A DNA stretch of 64,000 bases from CAWIOX01 sp963837775 (GTDB lineage Bacteria; Pseudomonadota; Gammaproteobacteria; Burkholderiales; Burkholderiaceae_D), in assembly GCA_963837775.1 (NCBI GenBank), contig CAWIOX010000033.1, positions 124,001 to 188,000 of the forward strand. Direction: 5' to 3'. The notes under the pieces are model-generated. The model was given only the letters and a program-made list of their open reading frames with translations. It did not search any database and was not told where the DNA came from. The first letter of the stretch is position 1. The number at the start of each line of letters is the position of its first letter. The position numbers and the translations under genes are program-made. Positions 8,912 through 17,426 of the stretch are shown one piece after another.

Positions 8912-9850
8912 TCACCCTTCTTTTTTCCCCTTCAGATCCATGCGAATTATGGTTTCTCCCGCGGCAGTCACCCTGGACTCCGGACGGAAAGCATGACCGT
9001 AAATGAGCTCGAAAGTCAGCGGTATCAGCCCATCCGGCCGCCGCATTGCCTCCAGCGCCTGGCAGACACGCGCTCGGGAGCGCCGTCCCATCAGCGCAGT
9101 GCGGCGCGTCAGCAACGGATTCCCGCCCCATGCCCGCACATCATCCAGCAGTTTCTCTGGCGTGGCATAAGTGACGGTAATCACCTCCATATCCATGACC
9201 GGCGTGGAAAATCCCGCGTTGACCAGCATATCGCCCAGATCATGCATGTCGACAAACGGCAATGCATGCGCCGCCGCATCGATTCCGGCGAATGCTGCGC
9301 GCAATTCCTTGAAGGTATCCGGACCGAAGCAGGAAAACATCAACAGCCCATCCACCTTCAACACCCGGCGCCACTCGGCAAAAACCCGATCCGGCTGCGG
9401 GTGCCAGTGCAGCGCGAGATTGGACCAGACCAGCTCCACCGCCTGCGCCGGCAAGGGCAATTGTGAAAAATCAGCGGCAACCAGGCCGGCACTCAGCCCC
9501 GCGCCCAAGCTGGCAGGCAACCATTTGGCAAGCAGGCGGTTCATTGATGACAGCGCAGCCATATGCCGACGCTGCGCCTGCGCCAGCATCGCCGGCGCGG
9601 CATCGAGGCCCAGCACATAGGCCTTGCCATATTGATTTTGCAACATGCTCAAGTCGGCCCCTTCACCGCAACCCGCATCGAGCACGGCGGACGGATCAAT
9701 TTTCACCAGTTGCAGGCGCTCATGCATCCTGACAGCGACCTCGCGCCGCAGAAAATTGGACTCCGCAACGCGCTGCGGCGAGGCGAATAGCTTACGCACG
9801 CGACCCAGGTCGATCGGCGCGCTGAATTTGGCATTGGAGGAAGAAGTCAT
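8912..9850 (-). CDS. SAM-dependent methyltransferase, BioC-like
   Basis: A class I methyltransferase of about 312 residues. The SAM-binding motif I is VLDAGCGEGADLSML; LVWSNLALHWHPQPDRVFAEW and LLMFSCFGPDTFKELR match the BioC (malonyl-ACP O-methyltransferase) pattern, in which a W-x-x-x-R-V-L-K segment is followed by an F-S-x-x-G-P-D-T stretch. BioC starts pimelate synthesis for biotin. No other bio gene is in the window, so the specific assignment is tentative. An upstream GTG at 9859 is in frame; the ATG at 9850 is the simpler start. It is divergent from comF. Confidence 0.75.
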   Translation of the reverse strand: MTSSSNAKFSAPIDLGRVRKLFASPQRVAESNFLRREVAVRMHERLQLVKIDPSAVLDAGCGEGADLSMLQNQYGKAYVLGLDAAPAMLAQAQRRHMAALSSMNRLLAKWLPASLGAGLSAGLVAADFSQLPLPAQAVELVWSNLALHWHPQPDRVFAEWRRVLKVDGLLMFSCFGPDTFKELRAAFAGIDAAAHALPFVDMHDLGDMLVNAGFSTPVMDMEVITVTYATPEKLLDDVRAWGGNPLLTRRTALMGRRSRARVCQALEAMRRPDGLIPLTFELIYGHAFRPESRVTAAGETIIRMDLKGKKEG

Positions 9851-9925
9851 TGAGGACACGGGAAATCTTGCAGGATGAGTGAGATAATTCGCCTTAGTTT
9901 ACACGCTTGAAAGCTGTATTGCGTC

Positions 9926-10675
9926 ATGCCTTCCCGATTGCTTCACTGGCCACAACTGTTGCGCGCACGCATCCCGGCGCTGCTGCCCACTTGCTGTGCG
10001 CTATGCGGCACCGATAGCGCAGAAGCACTTTGCCAGGACTGCCATCAGCATTACTTCAGCCGGCAAAAAGAGCGCTGCCCGCAATGCGCGACACCGGTCG
10101 CGGCCGGCGGCGCCTCATCGCCGCGGTGCGGGACTTGCCTGAAATCCCCGCCGGCTTTCGATGCCACACTGGTCGCCACCGATTATGCAGCGCCGATGGA
10201 CCAGCTGGTGCTGGCGCTGAAATTCGGCAATCGCCTGGCGCTTGCGCCCTTGTTTGCACGCTTGTTGCGCGACACGCTGCTGGCAGCGCAGATGGAAGCC
10301 ATCCCGTTGCCGACGCTGCTGGCCGCCGTTCCGCTGAGTCCGCAACGCCTTGCGGAGCGCGGCTTCAATCAGGCGCTGGAGATTGCCAAGCCGCTGTCGC
10401 GCACGCTCGGAATCGCGCTTGACGCCTATGCACTGCGCCGCGTGCGCAACACCCAGGCCCAGGCGATGCTGCACCCCGACGAGCGCCACAAAAACATTCG
10501 CAACGCGTTTACCGTTTCGCCGCAGGCCATCGAGCGCCTACGCGGCCAGCATGTCGGCATCATCGATGATGTGATCACCACCGGCGAGACACTGAACGAA
10601 CTGGCTGCCACGCTGAAGCGCTTCGGCGCAACCCGCGTCACCAATCTGGTCTTTGCCCGCACGCTACCGCATTGA
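9926..10675 (+). CDS. ComF family phosphoribosyltransferase-like protein
   Basis: A 249-residue ComF-like protein. The N-terminal zinc-ribbon has four Cys pairs (CCALCG, CQDC, CPQC, CGTC). The C-terminal type I phosphoribosyltransferase fold carries the PRPP-binding motif VGIIDDVITTGETLNELA. ComF proteins are linked to DNA uptake in competent bacteria and to DNA processing; the reaction is not established. trmL starts 29 bp downstream on the same strand, so the two may share a transcript. Confidence 0.93.
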   Translation: MPSRLLHWPQLLRARIPALLPTCCALCGTDSAEALCQDCHQHYFSRQKERCPQCATPVAAGGASSPRCGTCLKSPPAFDATLVATDYAAPMDQLVLALKFGNRLALAPLFARLLRDTLLAAQMEAIPLPTLLAAVPLSPQRLAERGFNQALEIAKPLSRTLGIALDAYALRRVRNTQAQAMLHPDERHKNIRNAFTVSPQAIERLRGQHVGIIDDVITTGETLNELAATLKRFGATRVTNLVFARTLPH

Positions 10676-10703
10676 ATGCCACTTTACTATTTAGGAGAAT
10701 GTT

Positions 10704-11174
10704 TTGTTTCACGTCGTACTGGTTGAACCTGAAATCCCGCCGAATACCGGCAACATCATCCGCCTGTGTGCCAATACGGGCGCGCAACTGCATCTGATCG
10801 AGCCGCTCGGCTTTCCGCTGGATGATGCAAAAATGAAACGCGCGGGCCTCGATTATCACGACTATGCGACCATGAAGGTGCATCCGGACTGGGCCGCGTT
10901 CATCGCCAGCACCGCACCCGACCCGGCACGCATGTTTGCGCTGACCACGCACGGCTCCGCGCCTTTTTCCGGCATCACCTTCCAGCCCGGCGACGTGTTC
11001 GTGTTCGGTTCGGAAACCAAGGGGCTGGACCCCAAATTGCGCGAGTCGTTTCCGCCGGCGCAGCGCATCCGGTTGCCGATGCGGCCCGACAACCGCAGCC
11101 TGAACCTGTCCAACACGGTCGCGGTGGTGGTTTATGAGGCATGGCGGCAAAATGGTTTTGCCGGCGGCGCATAA
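10704..11174 (+). CDS. trmL: tRNA (cytidine/uridine-2'-O)-methyltransferase TrmL
   Basis: A 156-residue SPOUT-class (trefoil knot) enzyme that 2'-O-methylates the wobble nucleotide of tRNA-Leu species. Family motifs are VEPEIPPNTGNIIRLCANTG, FGSETKGLDP and the knot segment RLPMRPDNRSLNLSNTVAVV. The start appears to be TTG at 10704, with AGGAG six bases upstream. An ATG at 10699 lies only 1 nt from that site and is out of frame. The sequence TGTTTTGTTT at the start looks like a 5-bp tandem duplication that displaced an original ATG-TTT-CAC start. Confidence 0.95.
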   Translation: MFHVVLVEPEIPPNTGNIIRLCANTGAQLHLIEPLGFPLDDAKMKRAGLDYHDYATMKVHPDWAAFIASTAPDPARMFALTTHGSAPFSGITFQPGDVFVFGSETKGLDPKLRESFPPAQRIRLPMRPDNRSLNLSNTVAVVVYEAWRQNGFAGGA

Positions 11175-11227
11175 GCCAAGGCTATTCGTTTGCAACAACT
11201 TCCCTGCTTAACAGCAAAAAGGATTCC

Positions 11228-11710
11228 ATGAATTTCCGCTCCATTGCCCTGCTCGTTACGGCGTTCATCACCAGCTCTGCCGCCCTGGCGTTCGATTACA
11301 AGGCTGGCGAAATACACGTTGACCACCCTTACGCGCGCGCCACCATGCCGATGCAACCGGCGGCCGGTGCCTATCTCACGCTTGAAAACACCGGGAAGAC
11401 GGCCGACAAACTGCTTGCGCTGGCCTCTCCGGCGGCCAAAAATGTCGAACTGCACACGATGTCGATGGAGGGCAATGTGATGAAAATGCGCGCGGTGCCG
11501 GAGTTGGAACTGAAGCCGGCCGACAAGATCGTGATGCAACCGGGTTCCGGCTATCACATCATGCTGCAGGGGCTGGTGCAGCCGCTGAAAGCCGGCGACA
11601 AGTTCCCGCTCACGCTGACCTTCGAGAAGGCCGGCAAAGTGGTGGTATCGGTCCGGGTCGAAGATAGCGTGATGAAAAATGGCGCCGCCATGCAGCACCA
11701 CCAGCCCTGA
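11228..11710 (+). CDS. Periplasmic copper chaperone PCu(A)C
   Basis: A 160-residue secreted protein (signal peptide ending near SSAALAF) of the PCuAC/DUF461 family, which delivers Cu(I) to the CuA site of cytochrome oxidase. The copper-binding pattern H-x-M ... H-x-M is visible in VELHTMSMEGNVMKMR and GSGYHIMLQGL. The ATG at 11228 begins a canonical signal peptide; a longer in-frame start at 11141 overlaps trmL and is not supported. It converges on the CusF/DUF411/cupredoxin genes, making a compact copper-handling group. Confidence 0.92.
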   Translation: MNFRSIALLVTAFITSSAALAFDYKAGEIHVDHPYARATMPMQPAAGAYLTLENTGKTADKLLALASPAAKNVELHTMSMEGNVMKMRAVPELELKPADKIVMQPGSGYHIMLQGLVQPLKAGDKFPLTLTFEKAGKVVVSVRVEDSVMKNGAAMQHHQP

Positions 11711-11716
11711 CATGAC

Positions 11717-11742
11717 GACGGGCGCATCACTGTGCGCCCGTC
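11717..11742. terminator. Hairpin between convergent copper genes
   Basis: A perfect 11-bp hairpin, GACGGGCGCA-tcac-TGTGCGCCCGTC (one base of asymmetry at the loop), lies between the ends of the PCuAC and CusF-like genes. The T-run is poor on both strands, so termination is likely but not certain. Confidence 0.6.
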
Positions 11743-11771
11743 AGCCATTTGTCTGCAAAAAATAACGGTCC

Positions 11772-12134
11772 TTATTTGACGTGCTCGATGCGCAGCACCG
11801 TGTTGATGCCATTGATCGCCTCGACGTGAAACCGGATCGCATCGCCTTCCTTGAGCTGATCCAGCAGCGCGCCATCCTTGACGCGAAACACCATCGTCAT
11901 CGGCGGCATCCCGAGGTTTTTGATCTCGCCGTGCTTGATCGTGATCTTGCCGCTGCCCTTGTCGATTTTCCTGACGACGCCGTCGGTCAATATCTGGTCG
12001 GCATGCGCGCTGGAAACTGCCGTGGTAGCCGGCTCTGCCGCCGCAGCAAACCCTGCAAACGCACACCCGAGCGCCGCCATTAAGCCGATATTCGCGATTT
12101 TCGCGATCCTGTGCATCATGCTTTTTCTCATCAT
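11772..12134 (-). CDS. CusF-family periplasmic copper-binding protein
   Basis: A 120-residue secreted protein with a signal peptide (about residues 1-33) and an OB-fold CusF domain: GVVRKIDKGSGKITIKHGEI followed by NLGMPPMTMVFRVKD. The conserved His and two Met residues that bind Cu(I)/Ag(I) in CusF are present. CusF normally feeds metal to a CusCBA efflux pump; no pump gene is in the window. The start codon overlaps the stop of the upstream DUF411 gene by four bases (ATGA), so they are translationally coupled. Confidence 0.9.
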   Translation of the reverse strand: MMRKSMMHRIAKIANIGLMAALGCAFAGFAAAAEPATTAVSSAHADQILTDGVVRKIDKGSGKITIKHGEIKNLGMPPMTMVFRVKDGALLDQLKEGDAIRFHVEAINGINTVLRIEHVK

Positions 12135-12583
12135 TTGCTGCCGTCGTAATGCTGGTACACCGTGTATTGCCCATCCGCGCTGAAGGCCAGCACATCATAA
12201 GGATCGCTGCGCGCGCCCTCCATGCCGGGCGAACCCTGCACCATGCCGGGCACCGCCAGTCCCTTCACTTTCGGGCGCTGCGCCAGCAAGCGCTTGATTT
12301 CACGAGCCGGAACGTGGCCTTCCAGCGCATAGCCGCCGACCATGCCGGTGTGGCACGATGCCAGCGCCTGCGGTACGCCGGATTTCTCGCGGTAGCGGTC
12401 GGTGCTGCTGACATCATGCGTATTCACGGTAAAGCCATTTTCACGCAGATGGTCGACCCACAGATGGCAACAGCCGCAACTGGGTGTCTTGTAGACTTCA
12501 ATCGCCGGCAATGCGGCCTGCGCCTGCAGCTGGACTCCCAGCATGCTGGCCAGCATGCCCTGCAACATGGTGCGACGCTTCAT
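12131..12583 (-). CDS. DUF411 metal-binding protein
   Basis: A 150-residue exported protein. After a signal peptide it has the DUF411 hallmark IEVYKTPSCGCCHLWVDHL with a C-x-C-C metal site, then the conserved CHTGMVGGYALEGHVPA segment and VPGMVQGSPGME. Members occur in copper and silver resistance loci; the biochemical role is unknown. I prefer the ATG at 12583 (MKRRTMLQG) because AAGG is well spaced before it; an ATG at 12598 adds five residues. It is transcribed with the downstream CusF-like gene. Confidence 0.9.
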   Translation of the reverse strand: MKRRTMLQGMLASMLGVQLQAQAALPAIEVYKTPSCGCCHLWVDHLRENGFTVNTHDVSSTDRYREKSGVPQALASCHTGMVGGYALEGHVPAREIKRLLAQRPKVKGLAVPGMVQGSPGMEGARSDPYDVLAFSADGQYTVYQHYDGSK

Positions 12584-12616
12584 ATTGAAGCCTTTCATAC
12601 GATAAGTTGAATCGGT

Positions 12617-13126
12617 TCAATTTCCCTGGCCCAGCACCTTGATGCGCCCCACCATCCCGGCTTCGGAGTGGCCCGGAATCAGGCAGGCGAAGCTGACATC
12701 GCCGTCGCGATTGAAGGTCCAGACGATCTGGCCCGTTGCGCCCGGCGGGACGTGCGCCATGTAAGGCTCATCGTGCTCCATGTTCGGGAATTTTTTCATC
12801 AGTTCAGCATGTTCACGCAGCTCGGCGGCCGAACCCAGCACCATTTCGTGCAAGACCTTGCCCTGGTTCCTGATCCGGATCCTGACGGTCTCGCCGCGCC
12901 GGACTGTCAATATGTCCGGCGTGAAACGCATGTCATCGCCCATCGAAACCGTGATCGTGCGCTGCGCGTTGGCAGGCAGCGCAGCGATGCCGAATGACTT
13001 CTGTTCAAAACTGGCGGCAGCGCCAGGCTGCTTGGCGCGATGCAGATCGCCGTGCGCCAGCGCCAGTCCGGCAAATGACGCGCAGCAGATAGCAATAGCA
13101 CCCAGGCGCAAAACACGACTCTTCAT
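12617..13126 (-). CDS. Periplasmic cupredoxin
   Basis: A 169-residue secreted blue-copper-type protein. After a signal peptide (to about ALAHG) comes a plastocyanin/azurin-like domain with FTPDILTVRRGETVRIRIRN, the His ligand in VLHEMVL and the C-terminal ligand loop CLIPGHSEAGMVG, which provides Cys, His and Met in type 1 spacing. It probably carries electrons or copper in the periplasm. It is the first gene of the three-gene minus-strand copper set. Confidence 0.9.
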   Translation of the reverse strand: MKSRVLRLGAIAICCASFAGLALAHGDLHRAKQPGAAASFEQKSFGIAALPANAQRTITVSMGDDMRFTPDILTVRRGETVRIRIRNQGKVLHEMVLGSAAELREHAELMKKFPNMEHDEPYMAHVPPGATGQIVWTFNRDGDVSFACLIPGHSEAGMVGRIKVLGQGN

Positions 13127-13250
13127 TCATAACTCCTTGCATGTCAACGGCGGATTGTCATCGCGGGTGATTGTATTCCTGCGCTGCAGTGAAATCCTTA
13201 ATTCGGGTCAAGCGCCAGCGCACGACATTGCAGCCTTGATCCGGCGCCAG

Positions 13251-13739
13251 TCAATTGCCGGAACGCACCTTGCGCAGCAACTGGGTGGTCGAACGGTCAT
13301 GCGCGAAGTCGATCGCGACCGCCTGCCCGCCATAGGCCAGCACCGCCTGCCCTTCCGGAATCGCCGTCATGTCGTAATCGCCGCCCTTGGCGTAAATGCC
13401 GGGGCGCGCCTGCAGCACCACTTCCAGCGCGGTGTCTTGCTCGAACGGCACCACCAGGCTGACCGCCTCCAGCGCCGCCAGCACCGCCATCCGGTCGGCG
13501 CAGGCATTGAGCGGCCGGTCATCGCCCTTGCCCAGGCGCCTGACCGAGGCATCGGTATTGACCGCCACCACCAGCGACGCGCCCAGCGCGCGGGCCTGCG
13601 CCAGATAGGTCACGTGGCCGCGATGCAGGATGTCGAATACGCCGTTGGTCAGCACCACCGGCTGCGGCAGTGCGGCAACCCGCGCCTGCAGCTGCGCCGG
13701 GATACAGATTTTTGCTTCGAAAGACGGCTGCACAGGCAT
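13251..13739 (-). CDS. rfaE2: D-glycero-beta-D-manno-heptose 1-phosphate adenylyltransferase
   Basis: A 162-residue stand-alone nucleotidyltransferase that makes ADP-heptose for the lipopolysaccharide inner core. It corresponds to the C-terminal half of E. coli HldE. The cytidylyltransferase-type motif TNGVFDILHRGHVTYL (HxGH) and AVNTDASVRRLGKGDDRP are intact. A separate kinase gene (rfaE1/hldE N-terminal half) is not in the window; split genes are normal in Burkholderiales. A copy of the dispersed 78-nt repeat lies just upstream. Confidence 0.94.
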   Translation of the reverse strand: MPVQPSFEAKICIPAQLQARVAALPQPVVLTNGVFDILHRGHVTYLAQARALGASLVVAVNTDASVRRLGKGDDRPLNACADRMAVLAALEAVSLVVPFEQDTALEVVLQARPGIYAKGGDYDMTAIPEGQAVLAYGGQAVAIDFAHDRSTTQLLRKVRSGN

Positions 13740-13767
13740 TTCTCTTCTCTTAATTTAATGAAAAACA

Positions 13768-13845
13768 GGGGAGTATGGCATTAAAACCATGGCCTCCCGC
13801 ATATATTCAGCGCCATTTAAAAAATACAGGGTGCAGTATATTTTC
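13768..13845 (+). repeat. Dispersed intergenic repeat, copy a
   Basis: One of nine related copies. It starts GGGGAGTATGG, can fold GGGAG...CTCCC enclosing ATGG...CCAT, then CCGC, and ends with the imperfect palindrome ATACAGGGTGCAGTAT followed by ATTTTC. It lies between the ferritin-like gene (ends at 13860) and the start of rfaE2, both minus strand. Confidence 0.82.
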
Positions 13846-13859
13846 TGCCCGCAGCGCCG

Positions 13860-14711
13860 TCAAACTCCGGCCGCAGGCGCCGACAGGCGTGCCGCGATTT
13901 CCTTGCGGTAGCGGTTCAGATCCTGCACCGACTCGAAAGTTCGCTCGAACAGCAGCGACATATTGTGCAGGATGCGGTCGACCACTTTCTTTTCCCATGC
14001 GCCGTCGAACCTGATCTGGCCGTCCAGCCAGCGCTCCAGCCAGCCCGGGTCGGGCAGCCGCGACTGCACGGTATCGTGCGGGAACAGCGACTGGTTGACG
14101 TGCAGATTGGTCGGGTGCAGCGGCTTTTCGGTGCGGCGGGCGGAGGCCATCAGCACCCCGATGCGGGCGAACGCGCCGCGCGCGACATCGCCGTTCTCGC
14201 CCAGCGCCTTTTTCATGTAGCGCAGGTAAGCGCCGCCGTGGCGCGCCTCGTCCTGGCTGATCAGCTTGTAGATCTGCCGGATCACCGGCTCGGTATGCCA
14301 TTCGGCCGCGCAGCGGTACCAGTGGTTGAGGCGGATTTCGCCGCAGAAATGCATCATCAGGGTTTCCAGCGCCGGCGCCGGGTCGAATTCGAAACGCACA
14401 TTGTCCAGCTCGGCTTCGGTCGGCAGGTAGTCGGGGCGGAAGCGGCGCAGGTATTCCATCAGCACCAGCGAATGCTTCTGCTCCTCGAAGAACCAGACCG
14501 ACATGAACGCGCAAAAATCGCTGTCGCCGCGGTTATCGCGCAGGAACATCTCGGTGGCCGGCAGCGCCGACCATTCGGTGATCGCATTCATCTTGATGGT
14601 CTGCGCCTGCTCATCGCTGAGCAGCGCGGGGTCGTACTGATCCCACGGCACATCCGTTTCCATGTTCCAGCGCACTTGCTCGAGCGATTTGAATAGTTCC
14701 GGATACAGCAT
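13860..14711 (-). CDS. Ferritin-like diiron protein (acyl-ACP desaturase-like fold)
   Basis: A 283-residue protein with two diiron-type E-x-x-H motifs, FFEEQKHSLVL (about residue 78) and SQDEARHGGAYL (about residue 155), and an upstream Glu in SALPATEMFLRD. This matches ferritin-like proteins related to acyl-ACP desaturases. Substrate and reaction are unknown. The ATG at 14711 is preceded by AAGG at a good distance; the in-frame GTG at 14717 overlaps that site and is less likely. Confidence 0.8.
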   Translation of the reverse strand: MLYPELFKSLEQVRWNMETDVPWDQYDPALLSDEQAQTIKMNAITEWSALPATEMFLRDNRGDSDFCAFMSVWFFEEQKHSLVLMEYLRRFRPDYLPTEAELDNVRFEFDPAPALETLMMHFCGEIRLNHWYRCAAEWHTEPVIRQIYKLISQDEARHGGAYLRYMKKALGENGDVARGAFARIGVLMASARRTEKPLHPTNLHVNQSLFPHDTVQSRLPDPGWLERWLDGQIRFDGAWEKKVVDRILHNMSLLFERTFESVQDLNRYRKEIAARLSAPAAGV

Positions 14712-14862
14712 ACGCACCTTGTAGTTTGCCTATCGACTAGCTTCATTCTAGCAGCGATCCGACAACTGTTTCAGGGCCGTCGCAAGCGAGGCGACGCGCA
14801 TCGCTGCACCGCAGCCGCAATCAGAAACGCTTCGTCCAGCATCCCTGTTTTTGCAACATTAC

Positions 14863-14943
14863 AGGGAGTATCGGCCACAAGTTGCCAATATATCCATATT
14901 GCACATATGCTCACAAAATATACTGGCACCAGTATATTTAAAG
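14863..14943 (+). repeat. Dispersed intergenic repeat, copy b
   Basis: A diverged copy that starts AGGGAGTATCGG and ends with a near-perfect palindrome, AAAATATACTGG-CA-CCAGTATATTT. It lies in the 326-bp region between the divergent ferritin-like gene and the chemoreceptor gene. Nothing else is recognisable in that region apart from the presumed promoters. Confidence 0.78.
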
Positions 14944-15037
14944 ATCCGGAAATGTTTTTTTGCGGAAATATCTCAAGCCGAGCCGGGTTTTGCCGTTAAC
15001 ATGAGCGAAAACCATATCAATAAACGACGGATCAATC

Positions 15038-17158
15038 ATGGACAAACTCATCAGCACCATTCGCAACTGGGGTGTCGGCACCAAACTCGCGCTGACCATC
15101 TTCCTGCTGGTCGGCACGCTGTATACGGCCTTCACCATCGCGATCGGCTACGAGAACGTGCAGTTAATGGAGGCCAAATCGATCGCGGCGGTCAAGGCCC
15201 AGACCGGGATGGTGATCGAGATGATCGAGGTGTTCGATAGCACCAGCCGCAACGAGGCCAACCGCTCGGCAAAATTGCTGAAAAATTATTTTCCCGCCGA
15301 ATTTGCGCTCGATACGGCGGCCATGGTCGATGTCGGCGGCAGCCAGGCACCGACCCTGAAGAATGGCGATGCCACGCTCGACCTCGATTTTGCGGCTCTG
15401 GATAACTTTTCCGGCGCAACCGGCGCCACTGCAACGATTTTTGCCAAGTCGGCCGAGGATTTCATCCGGGTCTCGACCTCGGTCAAGAAAGAGGATGGGC
15501 AACGCGCCATCGGCACCCTGCTCGAGCGCAACCATCCCGGTTATGCACGCCTGCTGGCGGGCGAATCCTACATCGGCCCGGCGACGCTGTTCGGCAAGCA
15601 ATTCATGACCCACTACGACCCGATCAAGGATGCCAGCGGCAAGGTGATCGGCCTGCTGTATGTCGGCATCGACATCAGCAACGAGCTCAATGCGCTGAAA
15701 AGCCGGATCAAAAGCATCAAGATCGGCGAGACCGGCTACTTCTTCGCGCTGAATGCGAAACCGGGGCCGGATTACGGCATGCAGATGGTGCACCCGAAGA
15801 TCGAAGGCCAGAATATCCTGGAAGCCAAGGATTCAGACGGCCGGTATTTCATCAAGGAAATGCTGGAGAAAAAGCACGGCACCATCAGTTACCAGTGGAA
15901 GAACCAGGACGAGTCGTCGGCGCGTGAAAAAATTGCCGTCTACGATTACGTCAAAAACTGGGACTGGGTGGTCGGCGGCGGCGTCTACACCGATGAACTC
16001 ACCAAAGCCACGACCTCGCTGCGCAATCGCTACGCGGTCATCGGCACCACCCTCAACCTGATCATGGCAGGCCTGTTGTTTCTGGTGATACGGCAGATGG
16101 TCAGCCGGCCGCTGGGGAATGCGATCCGGGCCGCGCAGCAGATCGCGGCAGGCGACCTGACCACCTCCCTGAAAGTGCAAAGCCGGGATGAAATCGGCCA
16201 GTTGACCGCCGCCATGAACGGCATCAGCCAGGGCCTGGCCGACGTGGTGGGCAATGTCCGGCTCGGCACCGACACCATCGCGGTCGCCTCGCGCGAGATT
16301 GCCGCCGGCAATGCCGACCTGTCTTCCCGCACCGAATCCCAGGCCAGTTCGCTCGAAGAAACCGCCAGTTCGATGGAAGAACTGACTTCCACCGTCAAGC
16401 AGAATGCCGACAACGCGCGCCAGGCCAACCAGCTGGCCGCCACCGCCTCCACGGTCGCCGTCAAGGGCGGCCAGGTAGTCGGCCAGGTGGTCGACACCAT
16501 GGGCTCGATCAAGACCAGTTCGCACAAGATCGCCGACATCATCAGCGTGATCGACGGCATCGCGTTCCAGACCAATATCCTGGCGCTGAACGCTGCGGTT
16601 GAGGCGGCCCGCGCCGGCGAACAGGGACGCGGCTTCGCGGTGGTCGCGTCCGAAGTGCGCAACCTGGCGCAACGCAGCGCCGGCGCCGCCAAGGAGATCA
16701 AGGAACTGATCGACGACTCGGTGGCCAAGGTCGATCGCGGCAGCCAGCTGGTCGATGATGCCGGCAAGACCATGGATGAGATCGTCACCAGCATCCGGCA
16801 TGTGACCGACATCATGAGCGAGATCAGCGCCGCCAGCCAGGAACAAAGCCTGGGCATCGACCAGGTCAATCAGGCCATCGGCCAGATGGACCAGATGACG
16901 CAACAGAATGCGGCGCTGGTGGAACAGGCCGCCGCCGCCGCCGAAAGCCTGCAAGACCAGGCTGCCACCCTGGCGCAGGCGGTCAGCGTGTTCAAGCTCG
17001 AAACCGGCGCGCACGCGACCGGCGCACTGGCGCCTCAGCCTGCTGCGGCAAAACCAAGGGCGATGCCCGTGCCCATCAAAACCAGTCCACGCCCACCGGC
17101 CAAACCGTCGGCAACAGCCAGCCAGGCCACCGGCACCGACGACTGGGAAGAGTTTTAA
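15038..17158 (+). CDS. Methyl-accepting chemotaxis protein with Cache sensor domain
   Basis: A 706-residue chemoreceptor. An N-terminal membrane helix (about 15-37) leads to a large periplasmic Cache-type (Cache_3-Cache_2) ligand-binding region (about 40-325), then a second helix (about 333-352), a HAMP domain (RPLGNAIRAAQQIAAGDLTT) and the cytoplasmic signalling hairpin with the conserved tip IDGIAFQTNILALNAAVEAA. The protein ends in DDWEEF, a C-terminal pentapeptide of the kind that tethers CheR/CheB. The ligand is unknown; Cache receptors of this type often sense small carboxylates. A strong terminator follows. Confidence 0.95.
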   Translation: MDKLISTIRNWGVGTKLALTIFLLVGTLYTAFTIAIGYENVQLMEAKSIAAVKAQTGMVIEMIEVFDSTSRNEANRSAKLLKNYFPAEFALDTAAMVDVGGSQAPTLKNGDATLDLDFAALDNFSGATGATATIFAKSAEDFIRVSTSVKKEDGQRAIGTLLERNHPGYARLLAGESYIGPATLFGKQFMTHYDPIKDASGKVIGLLYVGIDISNELNALKSRIKSIKIGETGYFFALNAKPGPDYGMQMVHPKIEGQNILEAKDSDGRYFIKEMLEKKHGTISYQWKNQDESSAREKIAVYDYVKNWDWVVGGGVYTDELTKATTSLRNRYAVIGTTLNLIMAGLLFLVIRQMVSRPLGNAIRAAQQIAAGDLTTSLKVQSRDEIGQLTAAMNGISQGLADVVGNVRLGTDTIAVASREIAAGNADLSSRTESQASSLEETASSMEELTSTVKQNADNARQANQLAATASTVAVKGGQVVGQVVDTMGSIKTSSHKIADIISVIDGIAFQTNILALNAAVEAARAGEQGRGFAVVASEVRNLAQRSAGAAKEIKELIDDSVAKVDRGSQLVDDAGKTMDEIVTSIRHVTDIMSEISAASQEQSLGIDQVNQAIGQMDQMTQQNAALVEQAAAAAESLQDQAATLAQAVSVFKLETGAHATGALAPQPAAAKPRAMPVPIKTSPRPPAKPSATASQATGTDDWEEF

Positions 17159-17188
17159 CAGCCGGCAGGAAAGTTGGCAACACTATCC

Positions 17189-17214
17189 AAAGGGGGCTGA
17201 TCAGCCCCCTTTTT
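17189..17214 (+). terminator. Rho-independent terminator of the chemoreceptor gene
   Basis: A perfect palindromic stem, AAAGGGGGCTGATCAGCCCCCTTT, is followed by further T residues 30 bp after the stop codon. Confidence 0.92.
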
Positions 17215-17240
17215 CCATTCTGACTATCCACGTTTTTCAA

Positions 17241-17318
17241 GGGGTATATTAAAAAAACATTGCATCGCCGGTGGATTTCATTGGCCATCAAAAACATACA
17301 TGGCGGAGTATATTGAAG
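17241..17318 (+). repeat. Dispersed intergenic repeat, copy h
   Basis: A diverged copy that starts GGGGTATATT, keeps the central CGCCGG and ends CATACATGGCGGAGTATATTG. It lies between the chemoreceptor terminator and the MFS gene, so it may also be in the MFS leader or promoter. Confidence 0.72.
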
Positions 17319-17426
17319 CCTGCCGGCGCGCATTTTCTTGCTGCTGCGAACTTTTCCAATCTGCAGTAGAATTACTGACCGACTAGTCACTAATTAATCA
17401 AGGCCGTCGCCACCCGCGACCTCACC

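Noticed and set aside
12780..13784. Long plus-strand open frame opposite the cupredoxin and rfaE2 genes
   Set aside because: It is the antisense shadow of two well-recognised genes in GC-rich DNA; the residue composition is Arg/Pro/His/Ala-rich and without domain motifs.
15833..17014. Long minus-strand open frame opposite the chemoreceptor
   Set aside because: Same reason: a low-complexity shadow of the conserved signalling domain.
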